Assembly: GCA_028875335.1 (NCBI GenBank) | Contig: JAPPEF010000004.1 | Span: 1 to 22,121 of the forward strand | DNA length: 22,121 nucleotides | DNA from: Gemmatimonadota bacterium | GTDB taxonomy: Bacteria > Latescibacterota > UBA2968 > UBA8231 | Direction of reading: 5' to 3' | Part shown: positions 13,775 to 21,603 of the stretch, piece after piece | Layout of the letters: every line of letters begins with the position of its first letter | Position numbering within the stretch: position 1 is the stretch's first letter | Made by a program: the position numbers and the translations under genes | Notes under the pieces: generated by a model | Told to the model about the DNA's origin: nothing | The model's input: the letters and a program-made list of their open reading frames with translations, nothing else | The model's database searches: none

Positions 13775-15190
13775 ATGACCAGTCCAAGCGACCAGCTATT
13801 GGCCGAGCAGGTGCGGCAGGGCAACGAGCAAGCTTTCGTCCGCCTGATTCGGCGCTACGAGCGCACCTTAGCGAGGTTGATCCACCACCGAGTCGGCTCC
13901 GGTGATCACGTGCAGGATGTACTGCAGGAAACCCTAGTACACGCCTGGAGCGGCCTACTCCGGGACACTCCCCGCGACGTGCGGGCCTGGTTGCTACAAG
14001 TGGCCCGCAACCGCTGCCGCGATTACTTCCGCTCGACCCAGCGCCGCGAGCTGTTTGTCGAGACCGAGGCTTTGGCACCTATGGTCAATCGCTTTGGCGT
14101 GGCTCAAGCCCGGCAGCGAGAAGCCGCCGCGGCCATCGTCGAGGCCATGGAGGAAGTGCCCGACCACGAGCGAGCTGCCCTGCAGGCCTTTTACTTGGAC
14201 GGCCTGAGCATTGCCGAAATAGCCGCCCGCCACCGCTGCCCCGACGGCACAGTCAAGCGCCGCCTATCGCACGGACGCGATCGAATCCGCACGATGTTGG
14301 GCGTCACCCCCAAGATGAGGAGCAAGACCATGAGTACTAGCCAACAACGACCCTTCCCCCAGTACCGGCCCGAAATACACATTGCGGCGAGCCAAGAGGC
14401 CCCCTTCCCCATTGATTTCAAAGAGATGGCCTGGTGGTTCATCGTGCCAGAAGTAGGCGACCGCGTCCGCTGGGCCATCTACGAACCTCTCAAAGAAGGC
14501 GACGCGCCCTGGAGGCTGTCTGAAACCGTCTCGCTGGAGGCCCGCTGTCCCGCGGTCATCCACGGCCGTCCCTGCATCGAAGTAGAGGTGGGGAACCAGT
14601 ATTTCGACCGGGAGGGAATGATGTCCTACAAGAACAAGACACCCCCAGAAGAAGAAGATCGCATGACCAAGGTGTGGGGCTGTCTGGTCGAGAACGCGGT
14701 GGAGTGGACCGCCGTAGAATCGCTGCGCCCCGACGGCACGCGGGAACTGACGACTTTTCTCGACGAAGGATTCCACGACGATTGGGACCGTTCGCCGCGG
14801 CTGGTCGAGGACCGCGGTTGTCTGCGGCCCCAAGCGGACGGCTCGTTCGCAAGACAGGCCGACGCCGCCCAAATCACCGGGGCCGGGGTGTTCGACGTGC
14901 AGATCGGCGAGCAGCATTTTACCTGCCTGCGCGTCTTTGAAGTCGAGAAGGAGGCCACCGAGCGCGATGTCATGATCGAAGCCTATATCACCCGCGCCGG
15001 ACGCACAGTGCTGGACCGCCGCTACAACGGCAACCGCTGGGCTAAAAGGGACGCCCCGCCGCACAATTGGGGTGAGAAGATGACTTGGGAAGAGGACCTA
15101 CCCTACACCGACCGCATAGTAATCGACGGAGTGACCTATGTGCACTACTACGACAAACTGACGGACGTGGCCTGCGCCAGCGTCGATTGA
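13775..15190 (+). CDS. ECF sigma factor with a ~285-residue C-terminal extension
   Basis: A 471-residue protein. Residues about 8-88 are sigma region 2 (NEQAFVRLIRRYERTLARLI, then DHVQDVLQETLVHAW, then RAWLLQVARNRCRDYFR). Residues about 118-175 are region 4 with the helix-turn-helix LSIAEIAARHRCPDGTVKRRL. An ordinary ECF factor would end near residue 180. The rest (about 190-471) is a beta-rich domain: RPEIHIAASQEAPFPIDF, MAWWFIVPEVGDR, FLDEGFHDDW, EDRGCL, EAYITRAGRTVLDRRYNGNR and VIDGVTYVHYYD. I know no characterised function for it; I recall similar extensions on other sigma factors from memory only. AAAAGG lies about 9 nt before the ATG. An internal start at the domain joint may also be used. 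No anti-sigma gene is adjacent. Confidence 0.88.
   Translation: MTSPSDQLLAEQVRQGNEQAFVRLIRRYERTLARLIHHRVGSGDHVQDVLQETLVHAWSGLLRDTPRDVRAWLLQVARNRCRDYFRSTQRRELFVETEALAPMVNRFGVAQARQREAAAAIVEAMEEVPDHERAALQAFYLDGLSIAEIAARHRCPDGTVKRRLSHGRDRIRTMLGVTPKMRSKTMSTSQQRPFPQYRPEIHIAASQEAPFPIDFKEMAWWFIVPEVGDRVRWAIYEPLKEGDAPWRLSETVSLEARCPAVIHGRPCIEVEVGNQYFDREGMMSYKNKTPPEEEDRMTKVWGCLVENAVEWTAVESLRPDGTRELTTFLDEGFHDDWDRSPRLVEDRGCLRPQADGSFARQADAAQITGAGVFDVQIGEQHFTCLRVFEVEKEATERDVMIEAYITRAGRTVLDRRYNGNRWAKRDAPPHNWGEKMTWEEDLPYTDRIVIDGVTYVHYYDKLTDVACASVD
14317..14332 (+). promoter_or_regulatory. Internal ribosome-binding site and ATG at the sigma/extension boundary
   Basis: GAGGAG (14317-14322) lies 7 nt before the in-frame ATG 14330-14332 (Met186). 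This is exactly where the sigma part ends and the C-terminal domain begins. Initiation here would give the extension as a separate protein of 286 residues. Confidence 0.5.
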
Positions 15191-15199
15191 TGGCAGCAT

Positions 15200-15640
15200 C
15201 TAATCCACGTTGCCCGCGCCGCAATAGCCTTGCTTGTCTGCCAGCACCCAATTAGGCTCAAACCGCCTTTCCCATGCCGTCTTTTGCTTGCTGTCTGCAA
15301 ACTCAAGCCACATCCTTGAATCTTCTATAATATACTTAGCCCTGAAAACTACTTCGCTGGATTCACCCTTGCCTATGGTAAGGATCAATTCATCGCCGCT
15401 TGTTTCCCAAAGGCCAGAAGTACCCCTACATGATTCAAGCCCTAAGTTCACCCCGATAAATCGCCCATTCTCCCAAAATTCCCATATATGCAGCGGCCCT
15501 ATAAACTCAACGAGTAATACCCCCTCGCCGGATTCGCTTTGCCAAACTCCCACCGGCGACGGCCCTGCTTTAACAATAGGCGAGCGGTCGCAGCCCAAGG
15601 CCAAGACACAGACGGCCAAAAACGCGCTTATACGATACAT
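15200..15640 (-). CDS. Lipoprotein with lipocalin-like domain, unknown function
   Basis: A 146-residue protein. The start at ATG 15638-15640 is fixed by GAGGAG about 8 nt upstream and by the signal peptide; the open frame itself extends further upstream. MYRISAFLAVCVLALGC is a lipoprotein signal with Cys17. The mature protein begins GVWQSESGEGVLLVEFIG and alternates short beta strands (IWEFWENGRFIG, ELILTIGKGESSEVVFRAKY, MWLEFADS). This is compatible with a small lipocalin-like barrel as found in many bacterial lipoproteins. It is the last gene of a three-gene minus-strand run whose other members are also exported. Substrate and role are unknown. Confidence 0.72.
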   Translation of the reverse strand: MYRISAFLAVCVLALGCDRSPIVKAGPSPVGVWQSESGEGVLLVEFIGPLHIWEFWENGRFIGVNLGLESCRGTSGLWETSGDELILTIGKGESSEVVFRAKYIIEDSRMWLEFADSKQKTAWERRFEPNWVLADKQGYCGAGNVD

Positions 15641-15692
15641 GATATTTCTCCTCTGTTGCGTTTTCGACCTTCTGCCGCGAAGTAGGGCTACC

Positions 15693-16572
15693 CTAATCCG
15701 GCGTCTCAAGATTAGACACAGAATCGTCTGCACCCTTTAGGTCGTAGGTCGTTTCCGTATAGGTTATGACCCTCACACTCCGTCCCGTCCTCGCATCGAC
15801 GACACGACAGCTAGGACAGTTCGGCCCCGTACGCTCGATCCGACGCGGCGTCAGTATTCCTTGGACGGCCTCGTAGTCCTCGTATGTCGTCGTCCAAATA
15901 GGGGGCCGCCGGTGATACTGCTGGCGATAGTCCCTTTGTTCGGCAGCAGTCAGCCCGTCCCGCGTGGCTACCAATAGTCCAGTGCTGCGCGAAAAGAGCG
16001 CATCGTAATAGTTGCCGTACAAGGTATCGTCCACTCGAATGACATCAGTCAATCTATCGCGGAATCTTTCCGTCTGTATGTATCGCAAAACGACCCCTGC
16101 GCCGAAAAAACGGTCGAGAAAATGCCAGCGGCGCGTCTCGCCCATTTGGCGCGATTGACGGCTTGCGGGTGTTAGGAAGTCCCACCGCAGATTGAATAGG
16201 CGGTAATAGCGGCTCAGCGACTCGGCTGGGTTGCGCATCTCGCCACCCCGATTGGCGGCAACGGCCTGCCCTCTTTTTTTTCTAAGGGAATGTCGGTAAC
16301 TTCGCCCCATCCTTTGTAGTGCCGATTGGAGACGGGATACAAATAAGGGCTTACCTGCATGACCACCCGACCCGTCCGGTGGTCCCAAGCCTCGATCGAC
16401 GTTTTAACCCGAACCCCCTTGATGGAGCCAAAGCGCGGCGCCCCCCCATCGCAGCGATGGCCCGTTCTACGATCTCTTCTGCGCGCTGGCGGCTCTTGTA
16501 CGAGTGCAATGCCGCGGACAGAACGAAAAACGAAACCATCCGCCAGCGATTCCTAGGTGTTCGACGATCCAT
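15693..16572 (-). pseudogene. LolA-like exported protein broken by two homopolymer frameshifts
   Basis: Three frames must be joined to give one sensible protein of about 293 residues. Segment 1 (from ATG 16570-16572, or 16539) has a signal-like stretch MVSFFVLSAALHS and then RAEEIVERAIAAMGG. At a run of seven G it leaves frame. The next frame reads APRFGSIKGVRVKTSIEAWD, then GRVVMQVSPYLYPVSNRHYK and GWGEVTDIPLEKK. At a run of eight A it shifts again into RGQAVAANRGGEMRNPAESL and on to the TAG at 15693. Each break is repaired by one extra base in the homopolymer. The pattern AEEIxxxAIxAxGG...IKxVxV and the late YEDYEAVQGILTPRRIE strand resemble LolA/LolB-like or outer-membrane lipoprotein-sorting proteins. 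It is either a pseudogene or a sequencing artefact. Confidence 0.7.
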
Positions 16573-16608
16573 TTATCCAATCGCGATCCGTTAAGAGGCA
16601 CCCTCTGA

Positions 16609-17832
16609 TCAAGGCGTTCCGCCGTGCCCCTGCGCCAAGTAGTCTTTCAGCAGTTGCGCGATTCTTGCTGCCGCATCTTGGCACAGCGGGGCCATGGGTT
16701 CCTTGCCGCCTGGAGTAGCTTTCCGCACCGACACAGCCAAAGGAGGGTTCTGTTCAAAAAGAACTCTTCTTTCCGACAGGAGAATCAACTGCACGCTGAT
16801 GTCGGCAACGCCGAAGGCACGCCTTTCGGAATCATGCCAGAAATTGAGCCTCATAATATCAAAAGCCAACTTGTAGTCGCCCTTCCAAGGAAAATACTGC
16901 ATAGGCGACTCGCCAATCTGCTCGACCAAGGCGGCCACCAGCGACTGATGGAGATCGGCCGTCTGCTCTTTTATGTATGATACATCAATCGTGCCGAAAT
17001 AAGTGTAAAGGGAGCTGCTGGCCAGATTCTCTCCGCCGGCGATATACTGCTCCAGTCCTTGCTCGAATTGATGAGTACTGCGCCCCGCAATAAGCAGCCC
17101 CGACTCTGCCGGCACTTGCGCGACAAATTCGCTTTCTCCCGCCGCAAACAGCAGTGGCCTACGGCCGCCCGTCTCATGGGCTGCCGTAGGCGCATCGTCG
17201 GGGACAACCGAATGCAAAATCGCCCGGTGTTCATCCTCCAATAAATTCTGCCCTAGGACGGGCACCTTCATCTCATCCTCGGGGAACGACGCTGCACTAA
17301 ACGAATACCATTTCGCTACGATCTCGCCGCTCCTGCGGTCCTTTAGCTCGTAGCGCCCCATAAGACCGCGCTGGCTGACGATCTCCCGCTCACTCGTCTC
17401 CGCCACCCATGCAGGGACGGGTACATCGACAAATTCTTTTGTCATTAAGCTCTCCTTCTCATGGCGCGCAAACCAAGCCCCGTACAAACTCAACTCGTAC
17501 GCCGGCTTTAGGTTGTAGGTCAGGGGATCTTCGTAGCGCGTGACGTGCTCAAACAGCCCTGAACCCTCCACTTCCTTCAACAGTTTCCACTCCAAACCAT
17601 TGGCCTCCCGATTCGTGAGTGGGGTAAAAGCCCTCTTGGCCTCACGCCATGAGTACGGATCGGAATCTCTTGCTAGAACCAGAACTGCTATATTCCTTTC
17701 GTTCAGATCCTTGGACACTTTACCGCCGCCACTGACGGCGCAACCGTACAGATACCAAAATGTAACAGTGAAGAGGACGAGCAAACGGCCGTATCCTGTA
17801 AGGTTGCCGTACCTCCTAAACAAAGGTCTCAT
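16609..17832 (-). CDS. Large lipoprotein of unknown function
   Basis: A 407-residue protein. Of several possible starts I take ATG 17830-17832, which has GGAG 9 nt upstream; ATG 17841 is the alternative. A hydrophobic segment (LLVLFTVTFWYLYGC) ends in a lipobox-like YLYGC with Cys31 as the likely lipidated residue. The mature part has alternating strands, NIAVLVLARDSDPYSWREAK, YELSLYGAWFARHEKE, GRYELKDRRSGEIVAKW and IDVSYIKEQTADLHQSLVAAL. Near the C-terminus are DISVQLILLSERRVLFEQNP and AAARIAQLLKDYLAQG. The terminal parts resemble periplasmic auxiliary lipoproteins that assemble with envelope complexes, but I recognise no family. It is the first gene of the run, 36 bp before the LolA-like gene. 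Confidence 0.75.
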   Translation of the reverse strand: MRPLFRRYGNLTGYGRLLVLFTVTFWYLYGCAVSGGGKVSKDLNERNIAVLVLARDSDPYSWREAKRAFTPLTNREANGLEWKLLKEVEGSGLFEHVTRYEDPLTYNLKPAYELSLYGAWFARHEKESLMTKEFVDVPVPAWVAETSEREIVSQRGLMGRYELKDRRSGEIVAKWYSFSAASFPEDEMKVPVLGQNLLEDEHRAILHSVVPDDAPTAAHETGGRRPLLFAAGESEFVAQVPAESGLLIAGRSTHQFEQGLEQYIAGGENLASSSLYTYFGTIDVSYIKEQTADLHQSLVAALVEQIGESPMQYFPWKGDYKLAFDIMRLNFWHDSERRAFGVADISVQLILLSERRVLFEQNPPLAVSVRKATPGGKEPMAPLCQDAAARIAQLLKDYLAQGHGGTP

Positions 17833-17967
17833 AGTTAGCATCTCCGATGGAGTGAATGGGGCGAGACACAACGAAAAATTAAGCCGCTGCCGTCGACTTA
17901 TTGACTTTTTCCAAACATCCACGTTCTTTGATTTAGTTTCCCTTTACCAACAGGAAAAGATCCTACT

Positions 17968-18237
17968 ATGACGACGAAAAATAAAAAACGCAAACTCTTC
18001 AAACTTTTAGCCCCGCAGGCGGAAAGCGTTTATTTAGCCGCCTCCTTCAACGATTGGGACCCGCAGGCTCGCCCGCTCAAAAAAGATGCCCAAGGCCTGT
18101 GGAAAACTTCGGTCACTTTGCCTCTGGGCAAGCACGAATACCGCTTTGTGGTCGATGGCGAATGGCGCGATGATCCGCAGTGCGAAGAGCGCCGTCCCAA
18201 TTCTTTCGGCACTACCAACTGCATTTTACACGCCTGA
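17968..18237 (+). CDS. Standalone CBM48/glycogen-binding-like protein
   Basis: An 89-residue protein consisting of one early-set beta-sandwich of the isoamylase N-terminal/AMPK glycogen-binding type. Diagnostic segments are FKLLAPQAESVYLAASFNDW with Asp and Pro following, the PLKKDAQGLWKTSVTLPLGK hairpin, and HEYRFVVDGEWRDDP. These contain the usual sugar-contacting Trp and Asn positions. Family members recognise alpha-glucans, usually as part of a larger enzyme; small free versions exist in many bacteria. It begins at ATG 17968 with AGGA about 13 nt upstream, a weak spacing. It diverges from the lipoprotein run, and no glycogen enzyme is nearby. Confidence 0.88.
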   Translation: MTTKNKKRKLFKLLAPQAESVYLAASFNDWDPQARPLKKDAQGLWKTSVTLPLGKHEYRFVVDGEWRDDPQCEERRPNSFGTTNCILHA

Positions 18238-18325
18238 TTCACCGCGTCTAAAGACGTTCCCCCTACGCTTTACGCATAAACAGCGCGTAAATCCCCTCGC
18301 CGCGCCACCACGCAAAGTCTGAGCG

Positions 18326-19156
18326 TTATTCCCCGTCGCGAGGCCGGTATTCGCCGCGGGCGTTCCATCCAGGATACTGCGCTTCCAAGGCGGCGAGCGT
18401 CTGATGGGTGTAGTATGAATGGTCAGGCGGAGGAAAGCGGAAGAGCTGGCGATCGGCAGCAGTGAGGCCGGCGATAAACTCGCAAAAGTGTGGGTTGCGT
18501 CCCACGTGGGTGTAGTGCTCGACGCCTTCCCAATAGTGGTCGGCGCGACCATAGGCGAATTTCCAGATATAGCGCTGTCCGTCGGCGCGCCGATAGTCGC
18601 TAGCGGCGTGCCAAGAGTAGTTGTGGAAGATGGCTACTGAGCCGCCAGGAGCGACCATCGGCTCAGCTCTGGCCGCGTCCTGGTGCTGGCCAGCGCCATC
18701 GGCGACGAAGAGGGTCGGGGCCTGATCCTCTTCGACATCTTCGAGGCAAAACCAGAAGTTGAGCTGGCTGTGGCGACGGTCGGATTCGGTGGGCGGCAGT
18801 AGCGAGTTGTTGCCATTGTCGATGTGGAACGGCCCACCCTTGCGGCCCGGATAGGAGATCAGACCCAGTCCGGGCCGATAGTGTATTTGGTCAGTGTCAA
18901 GCCAGCGTCGGGCGAAGGCAATGGCTTCGCGGTCGACGATGGCGCGGTTGAGGCATTGTTCGGGATAGGGAAAATAGCAGGAGCCGATGCGATCGTCGGG
19001 CGGGTTGTCCGCGACTTCGTCCCAAGGTTTGAGGATGCGGCGCAGGGCGGCGGCCATTGCCGCGCGTTGGGCTTCGGGGAGGTAGTTGTGGACTATGACG
19101 TAGCCGCGCGTGGCCAGCGCTTCGAATACTTCGTCGTTTAGTCTTGGCTCCTGCAT
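18326..19156 (-). CDS. Phytanoyl-CoA dioxygenase (PhyH) family oxygenase
   Basis: A 276-residue Fe(II)/2-oxoglutarate oxygenase. The iron ligands are visible: H111-x-D113 in GGPFHIDNGN and His183 in NYSWHAAS. Arg195 in RYIWKFAY is placed to bind 2-oxoglutarate. The start RGYVIVHNYLPEAQR is typical of PhyH proteins. Such enzymes hydroxylate small molecules; the substrate cannot be read from the sequence. ATG 19154-19156 follows AAGGG about 8 nt upstream. It lies only 11 bp after the small membrane protein gene and is the last gene of a three-gene operon. It ends convergently with the CBM48 gene. Confidence 0.9.
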   Translation of the reverse strand: MQEPRLNDEVFEALATRGYVIVHNYLPEAQRAAMAAALRRILKPWDEVADNPPDDRIGSCYFPYPEQCLNRAIVDREAIAFARRWLDTDQIHYRPGLGLISYPGRKGGPFHIDNGNNSLLPPTESDRRHSQLNFWFCLEDVEEDQAPTLFVADGAGQHQDAARAEPMVAPGGSVAIFHNYSWHAASDYRRADGQRYIWKFAYGRADHYWEGVEHYTHVGRNPHFCEFIAGLTAADRQLFRFPPPDHSYYTHQTLAALEAQYPGWNARGEYRPRDGE

Positions 19157-19167
19157 GATGCGTCCCT

Positions 19168-19482
19168 TTAGGAAACGTATTTCTGGATGCCGACGATGAG
19201 CGCGATGGTCAGGGCTGAGACTAACGCGACACCGACGAGCGTGATGGTCAGAGTCTTGTCTATGAATAGGTATACCCCCAAGCCCATCAGGAAGGTCACC
19301 ACTCCCATGAGGAAGGTCATCAGCCCCACCCAGCGGGCCAACGCGTCCTTGTCGGTGACCCGGTCCGGGTTGAGACCAGAGATCAAACCGATGCGTTTCT
19401 TAACCCCGATCAGATAGGCGATGACGTAGAGCGGCAGGGCGGCGAGCAACATGACGAGGAAGATAATTAGGCCTGTCTCCAT
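19168..19482 (-). CDS. DUF3784-like small membrane protein
   Basis: A 104-residue inner-membrane protein with three hydrophobic helices, at about 5-25, 51-73 and 79-98. The cytoplasmic loop after helix 1 reads GVKKRIGLISGLNPDRVTDK followed by DALARWVG, the characteristic DUF3784 pattern. The family has no known function. AAAGGA lies 7 nt before ATG 19480-19482. It sits 30 bp downstream of the 658-residue gene and 11 bp before the PhyH gene, so the three are almost certainly co-transcribed. Confidence 0.8.
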   Translation of the reverse strand: METGLIIFLVMLLAALPLYVIAYLIGVKKRIGLISGLNPDRVTDKDALARWVGLMTFLMGVVTFLMGLGVYLFIDKTLTITLVGVALVSALTIALIVGIQKYVS

Positions 19483-19512
19483 CTGAGTGTCCTTTCATGG
19501 GTTGAGAAGCTT

Positions 19513-21489
19513 TCACGACGGGAACGGCACGGGAATCCCATCGCTGTGCCACGGGAAGGCGTAACTCGGCGTATTGCAGAAGCGATCTAGCCCAGCTCCG
19601 ACGCGAATCGCCGTTGATGGCGGCAGTTCTACCGAGAAGTATTTCCCCTCTACAGTAGCTACGACCTCGCCATCCTTCCCTGCGGCGCGGTATTTGAGCT
19701 GCGTAAAACGGTGCTCGCCAAAGGCACCGGCCTGCACAATGAGGCGGCGCGTCTCGTGCCGCGACGTGTTGACGAGTTGGAGGCCGACCACGGCCGGTCC
19801 CAGTTCATCCACCAAGACGGCCACATCTAAGGGCAGTCCTGGACGCAGGCGGTCGGCGTCGAAGTAGCGCACCGTAGCGCGCAGCAGGCCGCCGTTATAG
19901 ACCGACTGCGGTGCCCCCAGCGTCACTTGGGTCAACCCCTTGGTCAACACCGGCTGCGACGGGAGTCGGTTAGTCGCAATGATCTCCAAGGGACTGCGCT
20001 CGTCGGCGCGCATAGCCTCGTAAGTCTCCAAGGCCTGCTGGTACTCTGCCCGCAGAATCTGCTCTGGCCAGTCCGGATTCTTGCCGTCGTAGTACTGGAA
20101 GCGGGCGAATTCAGTATTGCCCCAGTTTTTCTCTCCTAGGGCTGTCCCCACGTCGTTCCAGTCGCGCTCCACGTCGCCATCGCGCACTAAGGTAATGAGT
20201 TCGTAGTCCTCCCGGGCCATAGAAGCGTGGTACAGATGCATGATGTCCTGGCCCCGCAGCGGAGTGGGTTCCAGCCAGTAGCCTCGCATCTCAATGCCGT
20301 CGCTTACGTGCAGCCCCGGCGCTGGGTTCCACTCCCAGCCCTCCGGTCCGTAACGCACCGGCACGAGTAACTGCCCATCCTCCCGCTTCCTGCCGTTATC
20401 GACTTGCAGCTTGATTTGCGAGCGCAAAAAGTCGAGGTATCCGCTGTCGCCGGTGAGCAGTTGGGCGCATTCGACTGCGATGTTGATGCCGTGATACATG
20501 ATGTTGTAGCCCTGATAGTGGTTCCAGCCGTACTGGCCGCCCCACCACACGCCCTCGCGTCCCCCGCCAATGACGCCTTTGGCATCGACGTTGTCCGGGC
20601 AAATGCCGCCGTTTTTCTCCGTGCGCTCCATCCACGCCTCAGTGTAGTCGAGAACCCACTGTTTGTACTTGTCGTCGCCCGTGTACAAATACGCATTGGT
20701 CACCAGCGCAGTAGCCGCCAAGCTGTTGGGTGTGTCGCACTGCAAGACGAGCCGGTCGAACAGATCGACGATCTGCTTGCGCCGCGCCGGATTTTCAAAC
20801 CAGCGAGTCTCCAAGTTTTTGACGATGGGATACAGACTGGCGCGCACTCCGTAGTAGTTGGCCTGCCCGCCTAGGCCGCGCCCGGCCAGCAGCATGGTGT
20901 TGGCGTATTCCGCGTCCGCGTGGAGCTTGGGTCCCTGGCTCGAATGGAAGGGCGAGCGCAGGATGCGGTATTCGGAGTCCCAGTTGGGGGCTTGGGGATC
21001 CTCGCCGATGAACATGGCCGCAAAGCTCCGCGCACGCCGCATGTTTTCCGATACCGTGGGGTCGGCTACCCCAAAATCGTAAAAGGCCATATTGCCCTCG
21101 CCCAAGTGGTGCCACTCCATGGCTTGTTCGAGGTTCCAGAACTCGTTGCGGATGGACGGCCGGAAGACCTTCTTGTGGTCGTTATAGCGCGTGCGGTGAT
21201 TGATGCGATCGTCGCTGATGCGGGTGACGGCGTTCCAGTTGCGGAAGTGGATGTCCAGCAAATCGTCAGCCGCGCCAATCGCGTAGAACAGGCCAAAGTT
21301 GTACACCTGTTCGTAGAGATCATCCACATCCTCAGCCAACAAGGTGCCGCCGCCGCGCTCAAAGTACTGCCGGGCAAACAAGCGACCCGATTCCTCCATC
21401 AGCGCGATCAAATTCCGCTCCATCAAGGCCCACGCCGGCGGGGCCGCGACTTCGGTCGCCTCGATCTTGGTCATACTATTTGCCACCAT
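19513..21489 (-). CDS. 658-residue protein of unknown family, probably helical toroid plus beta domain
   Basis: The start at ATG 21487-21489 has AGGAGG 9 nt upstream. No signal peptide is seen, so it is likely cytoplasmic. The first ~480 residues are rich in amphipathic helices with aromatic and acidic residues: LYEQVYNFGLFYAIGAADDL, the FWNLEQAMEWHHLGEGNMAF segment, TPNSLAATALVTNAYLYTGD and REGVWWGGQYGWNHYQGYN. This resembles (alpha/alpha)6 toroids of glycoside hydrolases, epimerases and lyases. Residues about 520-640 look like a beta-sandwich (LDVAVLVDELGPAVVGLQLV, VVATVEGKYFSVELPPSTAI). I do not recognise a family and assign no reaction. It is the first gene of the operon with DUF3784 and PhyH. 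Confidence 0.82.
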   Translation of the reverse strand: MVANSMTKIEATEVAAPPAWALMERNLIALMEESGRLFARQYFERGGGTLLAEDVDDLYEQVYNFGLFYAIGAADDLLDIHFRNWNAVTRISDDRINHRTRYNDHKKVFRPSIRNEFWNLEQAMEWHHLGEGNMAFYDFGVADPTVSENMRRARSFAAMFIGEDPQAPNWDSEYRILRSPFHSSQGPKLHADAEYANTMLLAGRGLGGQANYYGVRASLYPIVKNLETRWFENPARRKQIVDLFDRLVLQCDTPNSLAATALVTNAYLYTGDDKYKQWVLDYTEAWMERTEKNGGICPDNVDAKGVIGGGREGVWWGGQYGWNHYQGYNIMYHGINIAVECAQLLTGDSGYLDFLRSQIKLQVDNGRKREDGQLLVPVRYGPEGWEWNPAPGLHVSDGIEMRGYWLEPTPLRGQDIMHLYHASMAREDYELITLVRDGDVERDWNDVGTALGEKNWGNTEFARFQYYDGKNPDWPEQILRAEYQQALETYEAMRADERSPLEIIATNRLPSQPVLTKGLTQVTLGAPQSVYNGGLLRATVRYFDADRLRPGLPLDVAVLVDELGPAVVGLQLVNTSRHETRRLIVQAGAFGEHRFTQLKYRAAGKDGEVVATVEGKYFSVELPPSTAIRVGAGLDRFCNTPSYAFPWHSDGIPVPFPS

Positions 21490-21603
21490 CGCCTACTGCC
21501 TCCTGTGTGCGAGAAAGGGTCGAGAGTAATTCTAGGCGGCGACACCTGCGCAGGCAAGCGGCCCGCTTGGTCACTCCAGACGCATCCATTACCTTAAGAT
21601 CCC

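Noticed and set aside
18270..18292. Inverted repeat TTTACGC/GCGTAAA between the convergent CBM48 and PhyH genes
   Set aside because: The stem is only 7 bp with a 9-nt loop and no T-run follows on either strand, so a terminator call is not supported.
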